Assembly: GCF_937616625.2 (NCBI RefSeq) | Contig: NC_065570.1 | Location: forward strand, 22,530,046 to 22,594,045 | Reading direction: 5' to 3' | Source of the DNA: Mercurialis annua | Taxonomy: Eukaryota; Streptophyta; Magnoliopsida; Malpighiales; Euphorbiaceae | Length of the DNA: 64,000 nt | In this document: positions 35,757-47,727 of the stretch, one piece after another | Position numbering within the stretch: the first letter of the stretch is position 1 | Layout: every line of letters begins with the position of its first letter | Translations under genes and position numbers: made by a program | The notes under the pieces: model-generated | The model's input: the letters and a program-made list of their open reading frames with translations, nothing else | Told to the model about the DNA's origin: nothing | The model's database searches: none

Positions 35757-38700
35757 TTGTAGCATTTATTAACGTTTGGATCAAATCGCTAAAAATGTGA
35801 AACGTTTGGATTTGTTTCGTAACGTTTGTAAACGTTTGGCTTAAATCGATCAAAAAAGGAAATGTTTGGATTTGTTTTGTATCCTTTATTTAACATTTTG
35901 CTTAAATAGCTAAAAAGGTGAAACGTTTGGATTTGTTTTGAAACGTTAGTAAACGTTTGGCTTAAATTGCTAAAAAGGTGAAACGTTTGGATTTGTTTCG
36001 TAACATTTGTAAATATTATGATTTGTTTCGTAACATTTGTAAACGTTTGGATTAAATCGCTAAAAATGTGAAACGTTTGGATTTGTTTTGTAACGTTTGT
36101 AAATGTTTGGTTTAAATCGCTAAAAAGGGGAAACATTTGGATTTGTTTCGTAACTTTTGTTAACGTTTAGCTTAAATAGCTAAAAAGGTGAAACATTTGA
36201 ATTTGTTTTATAACGTTTGTAAACGTTTGGCTTAAATTGCTATAAAGGTGAAACGTTTGGATTTGTTTCGTAACGTTTGTAAACGTTTTGATTTGTTTCG
36301 TAACGTTTGTAAACGTTGGATTAAATTGCTCAAAAGGCGACGTTACAAAATAAATCCAAACGTAATAAATGTTACGAAACAAATCTAAACGTTTGGCTTA
36401 AATCGCTAATAAGGGGAAACGTTTGGATTTGTTTTTTAACGTTTGTAAACGTTTGGCTTAAATCGCTAAAAAGGGGAAACATTTGGATTTGTTTTGTAAC
36501 GTTTGTAAACGTTTGGCTTAAATCGCTAAAAAGGTGAAACATTTGGATTTTTTTTGTAACGTTTGGATTAAATCACTAAAAATGGGAAACGTTTGGATTT
36601 GCTTCGTAATGTTTGTAAACGTTTGCTTAAATCACTAAAATGGGGAAACGTTTGGATTTGTTTCACAACGTTTGTTAACGTTCGGCTTAAATGGCAAAAA
36701 AGGTGAAACATATGGATTTGTTTTGTAACATTTGTACATGATTGGCTTAAATTGCTAAAAAGGTGAAACGTTTGGATTTCTTTTGTAAAGTTTGTAAACG
36801 TTTGGCTTAAATCGCTAAAAAGGGGAAACATTTGGATTTTTTCGTAGCATTTATAAACGTTTTGATTAAATCGCTAAAAATGTAAAACGTTTGGATTTGT
36901 TTCGTAACGTTTGTAAACGTTTGGCTTAAATCGCTATAAAGGGGAAACGTTTGGATTTGTTTTGTAACGTTTGTTAACGTTTGGCTTAAATAGCCAAAAA
37001 GGGGAAACGTTTGGATTTGTTTTCTAACGTTTGTAAACGTTTGGCTTAAATTGCTAAAAAGGTGAAACGTTTGGATTTGTTTTGTAACATTTGTAAAAAT
37101 TTTGATTTGTTTCGTAACATTTGTAAACGTTTGGATTAAATCGCTAAAAATGTGAAACGTTTGGATTTGTTTCGTAACGTTTGTAAATGTTTGGCTTAAA
37201 TCGCTAAAAAAGGGAAACGTTTGGATTTGTTTCGTAAATTTTGTAAACGTTTAGCTTAAATAGCTAAACTGGGGAAACATTTGGATTTGTTTTATTACGT
37301 TTATAAACGTTTGGCTTAAATTGCTATAAAGTTGAAACTATTGGATTTGTTTCGTAACGTTTGTAAACGTTTTGATTTGTTTCGTAACGTTTGTAAACGT
37401 TGGCTTAAATTGCTCAAAAGGCGACGTTACAAAATAAATCTAAACGTGTTAAATGTTACGAAACAAATCTGAACGTTTGGCCTAAATCGCTAAAAAGGGG
37501 AAACGTTTGGATTTGTTTTGTAACGTTTGTAAACGTTTGGCTTAAATCGCTAAAAAGGGGAAACGTTTGGATTTGTATTGTAACGTTTGGATTAAATCAC
37601 TAAAAATGGGAAACGTTTGGATTTGCTTCGTAATGTTTGTAAACGTTTGCTTAAATCACTAAAAAGGGGGAAACGTTTGGATTTGTTTCATAACGTTTGT
37701 CAACGTTCGGCTTAAATAACGAAAAAGGTGAAACATATGGATTTGTTTTGTAATATTTGTACGCGTTTGGCTTAAATTGCTAAAAAGGTGAAACGTTTGG
37801 ATTTCTTTTATAACGTTTGTAAACGTTTGGCTTAAATCGCTAAAAAGGGGAAACATTTGGATTTTTTCGTAGCATTTATAAACGTTTTGATTCAATCGCT
37901 AAAAATGTAAAACTTTTGGATTTGTTTCGTAACGTTTGTAAACGTTTGGCTTAAATCGCTAAAAAGGGGAAATGTTTGGATTTGTTTTGTAATGTTTGTT
38001 AACGTTTGACTTAAATAGCTAAAAAGGTGAAACGTTTGGATTTGTTTTCTAACGTTTGTAAACGTTTGGCTTAAATTGCTAAAAAGGTGAAACGTTTGGA
38101 TTTGTTTTGTAACATTTGTAAATATTTTAATTTGTTTTGTAACATTTGTAAACGTTTGGATTAAATCGCTAAAAACGTGAAACGTTTAGATTTGTTTCAT
38201 AACGTTTGTAAATGTTTGTCTTAAATCACCAAAAAGGGGAAACGTTTGGATTTATTTCGTAACGTTTGTTAACGTTTGGCTTAAATAGCGAAAAAGGTGA
38301 AACATTTGGATTTGTTTTATAACGTTTGTAAACGTTTGGCTTAAATTGCTAAAAAGGTGAAACGCTTGGATTTGTTTTATAACGTTTGTAAACGTTTTGA
38401 TTTGTTTCATAACTTTTGTAAACGTTGGCTTAAATTGCTAAAAAGGTGACGTTACAAAATAAATTCAAAGGTGTTAAATGTTACAAAAAAAATCCAAACG
38501 TTTGGCTTAAATCGCTAAAAAGGGGAAACGTTTGGATTTGTTTTGTAACATTTGTAAACGTTTGGCTTAAATCTCTAAAAAGGGCAAACTTTTGGGTTTG
38601 TTTCATAACGTTTACAAACGTTTGACTTAAAACACTAAAAAGGTGAAACGTTTGGATTTCTTTCGTAATGTTGGTAAACGTTTGGATTTGTTTTGTAACA

Positions 38701-39054
38701 TTTGTAAATGTTTGGATTAAATTCCTAAAAATGTGAAACGTTGGGATTTATTTCGCAACGTTTGTAAACATTTGGCTTAAATCGCTAAAATTCGGAAACG
38801 TTTTGATTTGTTTCATGACGTTTGTTAACTTTTGGCTTAAATAGCTAAAAAGGTGAAACGTTTGGATTGGATTGTAAGGTTTGTAAATGTTTGGCTTATA
38901 TTTCTAAAAAGGTGAGACGTTTGGATTTGTTTCGTAACGTTTGTAAACGTTTTAATTTGTTTCGTAACGTTTGTAAACGTTTGGCTTAAAGGTGAAATGT
39001 TTGGAATTGTTTCGTAATGTTTGTAAATGTTTAATTTTGTTTTGTTGCGTTTGG
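35757..39054 (-). repeat. 60-bp satellite, reverse block with ~1.05-kb higher-order repeat
   Basis: Minus-strand monomers organised in repeats of 1084 and 1025 bp. The marker GACGTTACAAAATAAAT occurs at about 36338, 37422 and 38448. Each repeat contains a roughly 50-bp monomer turned forward (about 36337-36390, 37421-37474, 38446-38500) that returns to reverse inside AACGTTT. The TAGCATTTAT marker at about 35762, 36846 and 37869 keeps the same spacing. About two and a half units are visible. Confidence 0.9.
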
Positions 39055-40107
39055 AAACATTTCACCTTTTTAGCGATTGAAACTAAACGCTTACAAACAT
39101 TACGAAACAAATCCAAACGTTTACAAACGTTACAAAACAAATCCAAACATTTCACATTTTTAGTGATTGAAGCCAAACGTTTACAAACGTTACAATACAA
39201 ATCCAAACTTTTCACCTTTTTAGAAATTTAAGCCAAACGTTTACAAATGTTACAAAACAAATCTAAACGTTTCACCTTTTTAGCGATTTAATCCAAACGC
39301 TTCACCCTTTTAGCGATTTAAGTCAAACGTTAACAAACATTTGGATTTGTTTCGTAACGTTTTTACAAACGTTACAAAAAAACCAATAGTTTACAAACGT
39401 TACAAAACAAATCCAAACGTTTCACCTTTTTAGCGGTTTAAGGCAAACGTTTGCAAACGCTACGAAACAAAACCAAACATTTCACCTTTTTCAGCGATTG
39501 AAGCCAAATATTTAGAAACATTACGAAACAAAACCTTACTTTTCGCTCAAATTGCGATTTAAGCCAAATGTTTACAAACGTTACGAAACAAATCCAAACG
39601 TTTACAAACGTTACCAAACAAATCCAAACGTTTCACCATTTTAGCAATTTAAGGCAAACGTTTACAAACGTTACAAAACAAATCCAAACGTTTAAAACGT
39701 TATAAAACAAATCCAAATGTTTCACCTTTTTAGCAATTTATGCCAAACGTTTACAAACGCTACGAAACAAAACCGAACGTTTCACATTTTTAGCGATTTA
39801 ATCGAAACGTTTACAAACGTTAAAAAAGAAATCCAAACGTTTCACCTTTATAACGATATAAGCCAATCGTTTACAAATGTTACAAAACAAATCCAAGCGT
39901 TAAAACCGTTACGAAACAAATCCAAACGAATCACCTTTATAGCAATTTAAGCCAATCGTTTACAAACGTTACAAAACAAATTCAAATGTTTCACCTTTTT
40001 TGCAATTTAAGCCAAACGTTTACAAACATTACGAAACAAATCCAAATGTTTCACCTTTTTAACGATTGAAGCCAAATGTTTACAAACGTTACAAAACAAA
40101 TCATGGC
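39055..40107 (+). repeat. 60-bp satellite, forward block with ~30-bp reverse patch
   Basis: Forward monomers. A short reverse patch (about 39335-39363) lies between AAACATTT and AACGTTTT. The block ends with an abrupt flip at about 40108 (AAATCATGGC). Confidence 0.92.
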
Positions 40108-41839
40108 TTTTATCGCTAAAAATATGAAATGTTTAGATTTGATTGGTAACGTTTGTAAATGTTTGGATTTGTTTTGTAAAGTTTGTAAATGTTTGGCTTA
40201 AATCGCTAAAAAAGTGAAACGTATGGATTTGATTTGTAACGTTTGTAAACGTTTAGCTTTAATCGCTAAAAAGGTGAAACATTTGGATTTTTTTCGAAGC
40301 GTTTTAAACGTTAGGTTTTGTTTCGTAACGTTTTAAACGTTTGGTTTTGTTTCGTAGCATTTATAAACATTTGGCTCAAATTGTTAAAAAGGTGACACGT
40401 GTAAATTTGTTTCTTTACGTTTGTAAATGTTTGGCTTAAATTGCTAAAAAGGTGAAACGTTTGGCTTAAATCGCTAAAAAGGTGAAACGTTTGGATTTGT
40501 TTCGCCAAAAAGGTGAAACGTTTGGATTTGTTTGGTAATGTTTGTAAACGTTTGGTTTCAATCACTAAAAAGGGTGAAATGTTTGGATTTGTTTCGTAAC
40601 GTTTGTAAACGTTTGGCTTAAATTACTAAAAAGGTGAAACGTTTGGTTTTGTTTCGTAACGTTTGTAAACGTTTGGCTATAATCTCTTAATAGATGAAAA
40701 TGGCGAAACGTTTAAATTCTTTTTGTAACGTTTATAAACGTTTGGCTTAAATCGCTAAAACGATGAAACGTTTGGATTTGTTTTGTAACGTTTGGCTTAA
40801 ATCGCTAAAAAGGTGAAACGTTTGGATTTTTTTTGTAACGTTTGTAAACGTTTAGTTTTGTTTTGTAACGTTTGTAAATGTTTAGCTTTAATCGCTTAAA
40901 AGATAAAACGTTTGGATTTGATTTATAACTTTTGTAAACGTTTGCTAAAAAGGTAAAACATTTGGATTTATTTCGTAATGTTTACAAACATTTGGCTTAA
41001 ATCGCAAAAAAGGTGAAACTTTTGGTTTTGTTTCTTAACGTTTATAAACGTTTGGCTTCAATCGCTAAAAAGGTGAAAAAGGTGAAACGTTTAAATTTGT
41101 TTTGTAACGTTTGTTAACGTTTGGCTTAAATCGCTAAAGAGGTGAAATGTTTGGATTTGTTTCGTAATGTTTGTAAACGTTTAGTTTTGTTTTGTAACGT
41201 TTGTAAACGTTTGGCTTAAATCGCTAAAAAGGAGAAACGTTTGGATTTGTTTTGTAACGTTTGTAAAGGTTTGGCCTAAATTGCTAAAAAGGTGAAACGT
41301 TTGAATTTTAAACGTTACAAAACAAATCCAAATGTTTCACCTTTTTAGCGATTTAAGCCAAACATTTTACCTTTTTAGCGATTGAAGCCAACGTTTGGCT
41401 TTAATAGCTAAAAAATGTATAACGTTTGGATTTGTTTCGTAACGTTTCTAAAGGTTTGGCTTCAATCGCTAAAAAGGTGAAACGTGTGGATTTGTTTTGT
41501 AAAGTTTGTAAAAGTTTGGCTTCAATCGCTAAAAAGGTTAAACGTTTGGATTTGTTTCGTAACGTTTGTATTAGTTTGGCTTAGATCGCTAAAAAGGTGA
41601 AGTGTTTGGATTTTTTTGGTAAAATTTGTAAACGTTTGGCTTTAATCTCTAAAAAGGTGAAACGTTTGGATTTGTTTCGTATTGTTTGTAAACATTTGGT
41701 TTAAATCGCTAGATATGGGAAACGTTTGGATTTGTTGTGTAACATTTGTAAACGTTTGGCTTAACTCACTAAAAAGGTGAAACGTTTGGATTTGTTTCGT
41801 AACGTTTGTAAACGTTGGGCTCCAATGTCTACAAAGGTG
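40108..41839 (-). repeat. 60-bp satellite, reverse block with ~80-bp forward patch
   Basis: Reverse monomers to 41310, a forward patch to 41391, then reverse again after an AACGTTT joint. It ends at 41840 at a GAAACGTTTAC joint. Confidence 0.92.
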
Positions 41840-42735
41840 AAACGTTTACAAACGTTACGAAATAAATCCAAACGTTACGAAATAAATCCAAACGTTTCAC
41901 CTTTTTAGCGATTGAAGCCAAACGTTTACAAACGTTAGAAAAAAAATCCAAACGTTTCACCTTTTTAGCGATTTAAGCCAAACGTTACAAAGCAAATCCA
42001 AACGTTCCCCCTTTTTAGCGATTTAAGCCAAACGTTTACAAAAGTTACAAAACAAATCCAAACGTTCAACATTTTTAGCGATTGAATCAAAACGTTTCAC
42101 CGTTTTAGCGATTTAAGCCAAACCCTTGCAAACGTTACGAAACAAAACCAAACGTTTCACCTTTTTAGCAATTTAAGCCAAACGTTTACAAATGTTTATG
42201 AAATAAAACCAAACGTTTACAAATGTTTAAGAAACAAAACCAAATGTTTCACCTTTTTAGCGATTTAAGTCAAACGTTTACAAACATTACAAAACAAAAC
42301 CAAATGTTTCACCATTTTAGCGATTTAAGCCAAACACGTCACCTTTTTAGCGATTTAAGCCAAACGTTTACAAACGTTACAAAACAAATCCAAACATTTT
42401 TTTTAGCGATTGAAGCCAAACGTTTACAAATGTTACAAAACAAAACCTAACGTTTAAAACGTTACAAAACAAATTCAAACGTTTCACAAAACCAAACATT
42501 TAACACTTTTAGAGATTTAATCGAAACATTTACAAATGTTTACAAAACAAATCGAAACGTTAGCGATTTAAGCCAAACGTTTACAAACGTTACAAAACAA
42601 ATCCAAACGTTTCACCTTTTAGCGATTAAATCCAAACATTTACAAATGTTACAAAAGAAAGCCAAACGTTTCACATTTTTAGCAATTTAATCTAGACGTT
42701 TCACCTTTTTAGCGATTTAAGCCAAACGTTTAAAA
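41840..42735 (+). repeat. 60-bp satellite, forward block before the copia element
   Basis: Forward monomers that continue after the copia insertion. Its last five bases, TAAAA (42731-42735), are repeated at 50771-50775 as the target duplication. Confidence 0.95.
42731..42735 (+). repeat. Left target site duplication TAAAA
   Basis: Identical to 50771-50775. The 5-bp length is as expected for copia integrase. Confidence 0.93.
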
Positions 42736-43732
42736 TGTTAGTAGTATGTGCCCTATGGCATTTCGTATTTATTCTTGTATAAAAAAATCTCATTGGTAAT
42801 GATATATATGTTTTATATTAACTAAGTGCCTCATCATCTAAGTGTCTATTAATTGCATATTGTCCTAGTCAAATTGTGATAGAATCTATTCTTAAGGTGT
42901 TAAGAATATGAGTGACAGATTCTATTATACAAGTGATCTAAATAACTGTTCACGATCGATGGGGTCCTACATATAAGGGCATCGCATTATCCCGGAAAGA
43001 TCGTCACCTCTTTTTATTCTCTCCAGATTATTATAGAGTAACTAATTATAGAAGCAGTGAGTCGCATACTACTTGATGAGGAACAGAATAAACATATGGA
43101 CACTCAAAGGGTTTGAGTGAGTCGAACAAGTGACGCTAGATGACTTATACATGGTATTTCATCAAAGTAAATTTAATGTCATCTATTTTATAATTGTTTT
43201 TGATAGATGATAAAACTTGCGCAGGTGTATATGACTTACTTAGAAAGTTGTTTCTAGTGGAAGTCATATTTATCAAGAATAAGAACTGAGATGAGGTCAT
43301 ATGATCAAGACAAACAGTGTTTGACTTAACTGTGACACTAGTCGAGATCAGAATCTTAGATGAAGGGAATTTTGAGTGTACGGTAATTATGAACATTGGT
43401 TCATGAAGAATGCATCGAAAGATTCATATCTATTTGGGGGTCGTGATATGTTGCTAGACGTCACTCAAGATCTACGAGAATTAATAATTAATAGGATTTA
43501 ATTATTTAATATATGAAAGACGTTTCTTATGACTCTCGTTTCCATATAGATGTGAACCTAGTTAGTCACACACAATAGGGTGTGCAACTGATTGAGTTTA
43601 CGAGAGATCGATTTCATATAGATACTAGCATATCTCAGAAATTATCTAAGATGAAAAATAAGTATAAATAAAAGACTAATTTGTAAGAGTTATAAATTAG
43701 TAGGCACCTAATTATATTCTATCCAAGTTAAT

Positions 43733-43822
43733 ATGATGATGTCATGTGATGATGTCACGATGATGTCATGTGATGATGTCACGATGATGTCACGTGATGA
43801 TGTCATATGATGATGTCATGTA
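43733..43822 (+). repeat. GATGATGTCA cluster in copia U3
   Basis: Seven copies of GATGATGTCA spaced 11-13 bp apart, one giving CACGTG at a junction. TGATGTCA and CACGTG resemble plant bZIP targets (as-1/G-box-like), so this may be an enhancer. The 3' LTR has a matching cluster at about 49996-50094. Function is inferred. Confidence 0.75.
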
Positions 43823-43830
43823 TGTCTCTA

Positions 43831-44003
43831 TGTGTGACACCTAGCATCCGACATGTCAGAAGGTGGCAACACCTATAATTAATTTGTGACACTTAGCATC
43901 TGATGTGTCACATGGTGGCAACACCTATGCTTGGTGTGTGACACCTAGCATGTGAGGTGTCAAATGGTGGCAACACCTTTGCTTAGCATGTGAGGTGTCA
44001 GAG
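43831..44003 (+). repeat. 52-bp tandem repeats in copia U3
   Basis: GTGTGACACCTAGCAT-led units at about 43833, 43886 and 43938, plus a partial fourth. Each carries GTGGCAACACCT. The 3' LTR holds four full units at about 50104-50283, so the 5' LTR has lost part of one. Confidence 0.85.
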
Positions 44004-44023
44004 TTTTAAGACAAATTCTAGCC

Positions 44024-44031
44024 TATAAATA
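44024..44031 (+). promoter_or_regulatory. TATA box of the copia 5' LTR
   Basis: TATAAATA, about 460 bp before the LTR end and downstream of the repeat cluster, is the best promoter candidate in the window. The matching site in the 3' LTR reads CAATAAATG, so only the 5' copy keeps a good TATA. Confidence 0.7.
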
Positions 44032-44486
44032 AGGTTGCCTTTGTTCATTCTAAAAAACACACAACATACTACAACACCAAGTTGTAGAGGGATAAAGCTA
44101 TACTTGAACGAGTTCAAGTAGTCATCAATCACGGAAAGCTTGGCGAAGTTTTTTATACATCCGAGCAAAAACGTAATTGCGGCGAGAGTTTGATCTTAGG
44201 GTTGCTCGGCAAGAGGAACTCTTGCGGATTACTTCAAGGCGAGGATTCAATCGGATGCATACTTGCGTGGACGAGCTTGAGGTCGCCGTACTATCGGGAC
44301 TACAAGAATCGTTGGAGAATCAAGATAGGTATTCTTCTAACGATTTCTAGATGCGTGCTTTAATTACTAGATGATACGACGATCCATTTATTATTGATAT
44401 GATCAATTTTTGGATCCGGATTGTTGAAATTCCAATTTTGAATTGAAATATACGATCCTAACCCTCGCGACCCACTGCACCAACAG

Positions 44487-44499
44487 TGGTATCAGAGCC
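44487..44499 (+). promoter_or_regulatory. Copia primer binding site
   Basis: TGGTATCAGAGCC begins one base after the 5' LTR end and is complementary to the initiator tRNA-Met 3' end. Confidence 0.95.
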
Positions 44500-45602
44500 A
44501 CCATATCAGCAAGTATTAAAGCTTTACGATTGAATGCATGTAATAATAATCATGGACTTAGGAATTATTAATTGGCATGTAATTTATAATTCTGAGGGCT
44601 TAGGTCTTGTTTGCAAAAACGAGCAAACGCTATTGTTACATTAATTATATTTGATTAAATTCTGTCTAGCAGATTGGTACTTAAGTGGTCAGCTCGTGAC
44701 CCTCCAATCTATCCTGGGAATTTTTCTAATGTGATTATTAAACATAATACTTGACTCGCTTGTGCATTATATTGTCATCAACAAAACATATGGAACAAGT
44801 AATTGTTTGCTCATTCTTTTGTGGCTAAAGAATGAGACCTAGGATGTCCATGATTATACATGTGTGATTGCATGATTAATTTTAGCTTTAATATGTATGA
44901 CATACATGCTAAAATATGTTGTGTGCTTAGCAAGACCGGAATAACTGAAAACCCTAAGAAATCGTCCTAAAAGTTAAAAGATTATGTTTATATTGATTAA
45001 TCATTAAATTGATTTATCAATGGCTCTCCATTGTAGCAGTAAACTAACACGCTTTGAGTTATCATCTTGTCAGCTATGGATACATATGGGTGAGATGATA
45101 TCGTCAAGAGGCCGTTGTTGAGTTTATTGTTAAGCATGAGATGTTACGGGTGTATCGATATAGTACACGGCAATAACGGCAATTAGGCGTACCTGAGTCG
45201 TGTATTATTCAAATTGATACATCTTAGTTGATTCAATGGGTTAAACTTAACTAATGCTGAAACCCAATAACGACAATGGGTCTCTGAGGGTGAATACATT
45301 AGGAGCTGGAAATGATTGAATCTCATATGAGATATGATGAACAAGTGTTGTTCACTTGTAGTACATTGTGATCCTAATAACGGCAATTAGGCGTACCTGA
45401 GGGAAAGAACAATGACTATAAAAATTCAATCACCCGCTTGAAATCATTTCCAACAAAGATTTACGTTTCCTATTTTGGAAGTGTAGGATTCGAAAAAGAT
45501 AGTGGGAGGCCATTTTGATAAAGACCAAATCATCATGGTTTAAATATACAAGACAATAATACTAATTTGAGATCTTTGCTATCTATAGGTTGATAAGATA
45601 AG
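44500..45602 (+). other. Copia untranslated leader
   Basis: About 1.1 kb between PBS and gag with no coding frame of note. A 26-bp perfect direct repeat containing CGGCAATTAGGCGTACCTGA lies at 45172-45197 and 45376-45401. A related ATAACGACAATGGGTCTCTG lies between them at about 45265, suggesting a diverged repeat of about 100 bp. Packaging or dimerisation signals would be expected here but are not recognised. Confidence 0.75.
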
Positions 45603-46340
45603 ATGAAATCGAATCCGTTAAGTAGCATTCTCGACAACAATCGCTTAGTGGGTCCTAACTTTGTTGATTGGTTAAGAAATCTCAAAAAAGTTCTTGCAAG
45701 TGAACACATAACATATGTTCTTTAAACAAATGTTCTGGGACCATTTCTGATTGAGGCACCTCCCGATGAACATGAGGCATTGCGCAAGTGGAAGTTAGAT
45801 GACGAACAAGCCAAGTGCTATATGTTGGCATCTATGAATAACGAGTTGCAAAAGCAACACGAGAAATATCTGGGACCTCGCGAAATATTGTTTCACTTAC
45901 AAGAGTTGTATGGTGAATCAAGTCGTTTTGCTAGATATGAGATATCTAAGAAATTATTTCGGATGAAGCACTCCGAGGGAAAGGATGTTGGAGAACATGT
46001 GAACATGATGATTCGATGTATCGAACGGCTAAAAGGTCTAGACTTCCTCATAGACTTCAATCTCCAAACGGATATGATCCTTCAATCCCTTCCGGAATCA
46101 TATGGTAATTTCATCACGAATTATTATATGAATCAGATAGAATGTACACTTGCCGAGTTATTAAACATGTTGATAACTGCTGAAAAGAATAATGTTAAGG
46201 GAAAGGAAGTTTCTCTTGTGGTTGCTTTTTCTAGTAAGACTAAGAAGAAGAAAACTAAGAAGAATGTTTTGAAGGCCCAAGAGGCCATTGTAAAAAACAA
46301 GGGCACCTCAGAGAACAAAGGAAAGTGTTTTTTTTTGTGA
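45603..46340 (+). pseudogene. Copia gag (capsid, UBN2/Retrotran_gag_2 type)
   Basis: ATG at 45603 opens MKSNPLSSILDNNRLVGPNF, a normal copia gag start. An in-frame TAA follows at 45723-45725, and the same frame continues with LRKWKLDDEQAKCYMLASM, a LYGESSRFARYEISKKLFRM segment and RLKGLDFLIDFNLQTDMILQ. It ends with a Lys-rich linker. The CCHC zinc knuckle is broken by a frameshift in a T9 run at 46327-46335, which puts a TGA at 46338-46340. In the shifted frame the last Cys of the knuckle reads Phe. The product would form the particle shell. Not functional. Confidence 0.9.
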
Positions 46341-47727
46341 AGGTGAGGGACATTGGAAACGAAATTTCCCCAAGTATTTGGAATCCAAGGGCAAGAACAA
46401 GAAGAATGAAAATCCTGGTAAGGGTGTGTCAATTTCTTGTTATTTCAATTCCAATAACGATAGCTCGTCCAAAGCTTGGGTATTAGATACCAGAGCTAGT
46501 TCTCACATTTGTTAATCCTTACAGGATCTAGCAAATGAAAGGAAGTTGGACAAGGACGAAGTGATCTTGAAGCTTGGAAATAACGCAAGCGTTGCGGCTA
46601 AAGCTATAGGATCATCTTCTATTTTGTTGTATAAACATGTTTTGTATTTGAACAATGTTTTGTACAAACCGAACGCTTATTGAAATATCATGTCCATTTC
46701 TTGTATGACAAGATTAGGATATGATTTCCTATTTACAAAGGATGTTTGTAAAATTATCTATAATAATAAACTCATTGGTTATGGTTATGTACAAAACGGT
46801 CTTTATTGTATAAATGAAGATGTTAGCAATACAAATAATGTTTTCGAAATAAATACCATAAGTGATCAAACCTCGAAACAATTGTGGCACTTACGATTAG
46901 GACATATTGTTGAAGATAGACTTAACAAGTTGGATAAGATGGGAATCTTGAGTAATCTTGACTCCGCATCGATTTCAACTTGTGAGTCATGTCTTAAAGG
47001 CAAGATGACTCGATCACCCTTTGTGGGACAAAGTGGTAGAGGCAAAGATGTTTCGGAAATCAAACATAGTGATGTATGTGGTCCATTTAAATAAATGGCA
47101 TGAGGTGGTTATTTATACTTCATTACCTTCACCGATGATTTATCACGGTATGAGTTTGTTGTTCTTATGAAGAACAAGAGTAAAGCTTTTGAAAAATTTA
47201 AAGACTTCAAAAATGAAGTAGAAAACCAAATTAGACAAAGTATTAAAATTCTTCGATCTGATTGAGGATGTGAATACTTGATTACGAGATTTGGTACATT
47301 CTTAAAAGAATGCGGTATTATTTCCCAACTGACTCCTCCAGGAACACCACAGTTGAATGGTGTATCAGAACGGAGGAATCGTACATTGTTAGACATGGTA
47401 CGATCAATGATGAGCTATACTGATTTACCCATTTCATTATGGGGTCATGAACTTCTTAGTGCAAATTATATTATAAATCGAGTGCCAACTAAATCCGCTC
47501 TGAGAATACCTTATGCGATATGGTATGGTAAGGAACCAAGTATTAAGCATGTTAAGATTTGGAGATGTTCGGCATATATCAAAAAATTGATAACCGACAA
47601 GTTGGAATCAAGATCCATCATGGGAAGATTTGTTGGTTATCATGAAGACAGTTTAGGATATTCTTTCTATATTCCATCCGAACAAACAATTGTTGTTAGT
47701 CGGGATGTAGTCTTTCTTAAAAAATAA
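46341..47727 (+). pseudogene. Copia protease and integrase
   Basis: The protease shows KAWVLDTRASSHIC, where the active-site DTG has become DTR (46486-46494), then TAA at 46513-46515. After a TGA at 46681-46683 the GAG-pre-integrase zinc finger is present (LWHLRLGHI and CESCLKGKMTRSPF). The integrase core has HSDVCGPF, ILRSD followed by a TGA (47263-47265) and NGVSERRNRTLLDMVRSMM, so all three DDE positions can be placed. The C-terminal part (GRFVGYHEDSLGYSFYIP, VSRDVVF) is intact. Further stops lie at 47092-47094, 47101-47103 and 47725-47727. From 46690 the frame is otherwise unbroken to about 48190, so decay is mostly by point nonsense changes. Confidence 0.92.

Larger units (their letters stand above)
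42736..44485 (+). repeat. Copia 5' LTR (1750 bp)
   Basis: TG at 42736 and CA at 44485. It is clearly homologous to the 3' LTR over its whole length, but lacks a 199-bp segment that the 3' LTR has at 49260-49458 (joint at about 43193-43199). It contains the GATGATGTCA cluster, the 52-bp repeats and a TATA box. The frame at 43145-43396 on the minus strand recurs in the 3' LTR and is not considered a gene. Confidence 0.95.

Noticed and set aside
35789..36136. 115-residue minus-strand open frame
   Set aside because: It lies in the reverse-strand satellite block and repeats the same 20-residue unit.
43145..43396. 83-residue minus-strand frame, also seen at 49497-49688
   Set aside because: It is shared because both copies are LTRs. 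It is antisense to the element, shows no domain and is shortened in the second copy.
44487..44499. tRNA gene signal
   Set aside because: Only the short primer binding site complementary to tRNA-Met; no cloverleaf around it. The same holds for 25131-25142.
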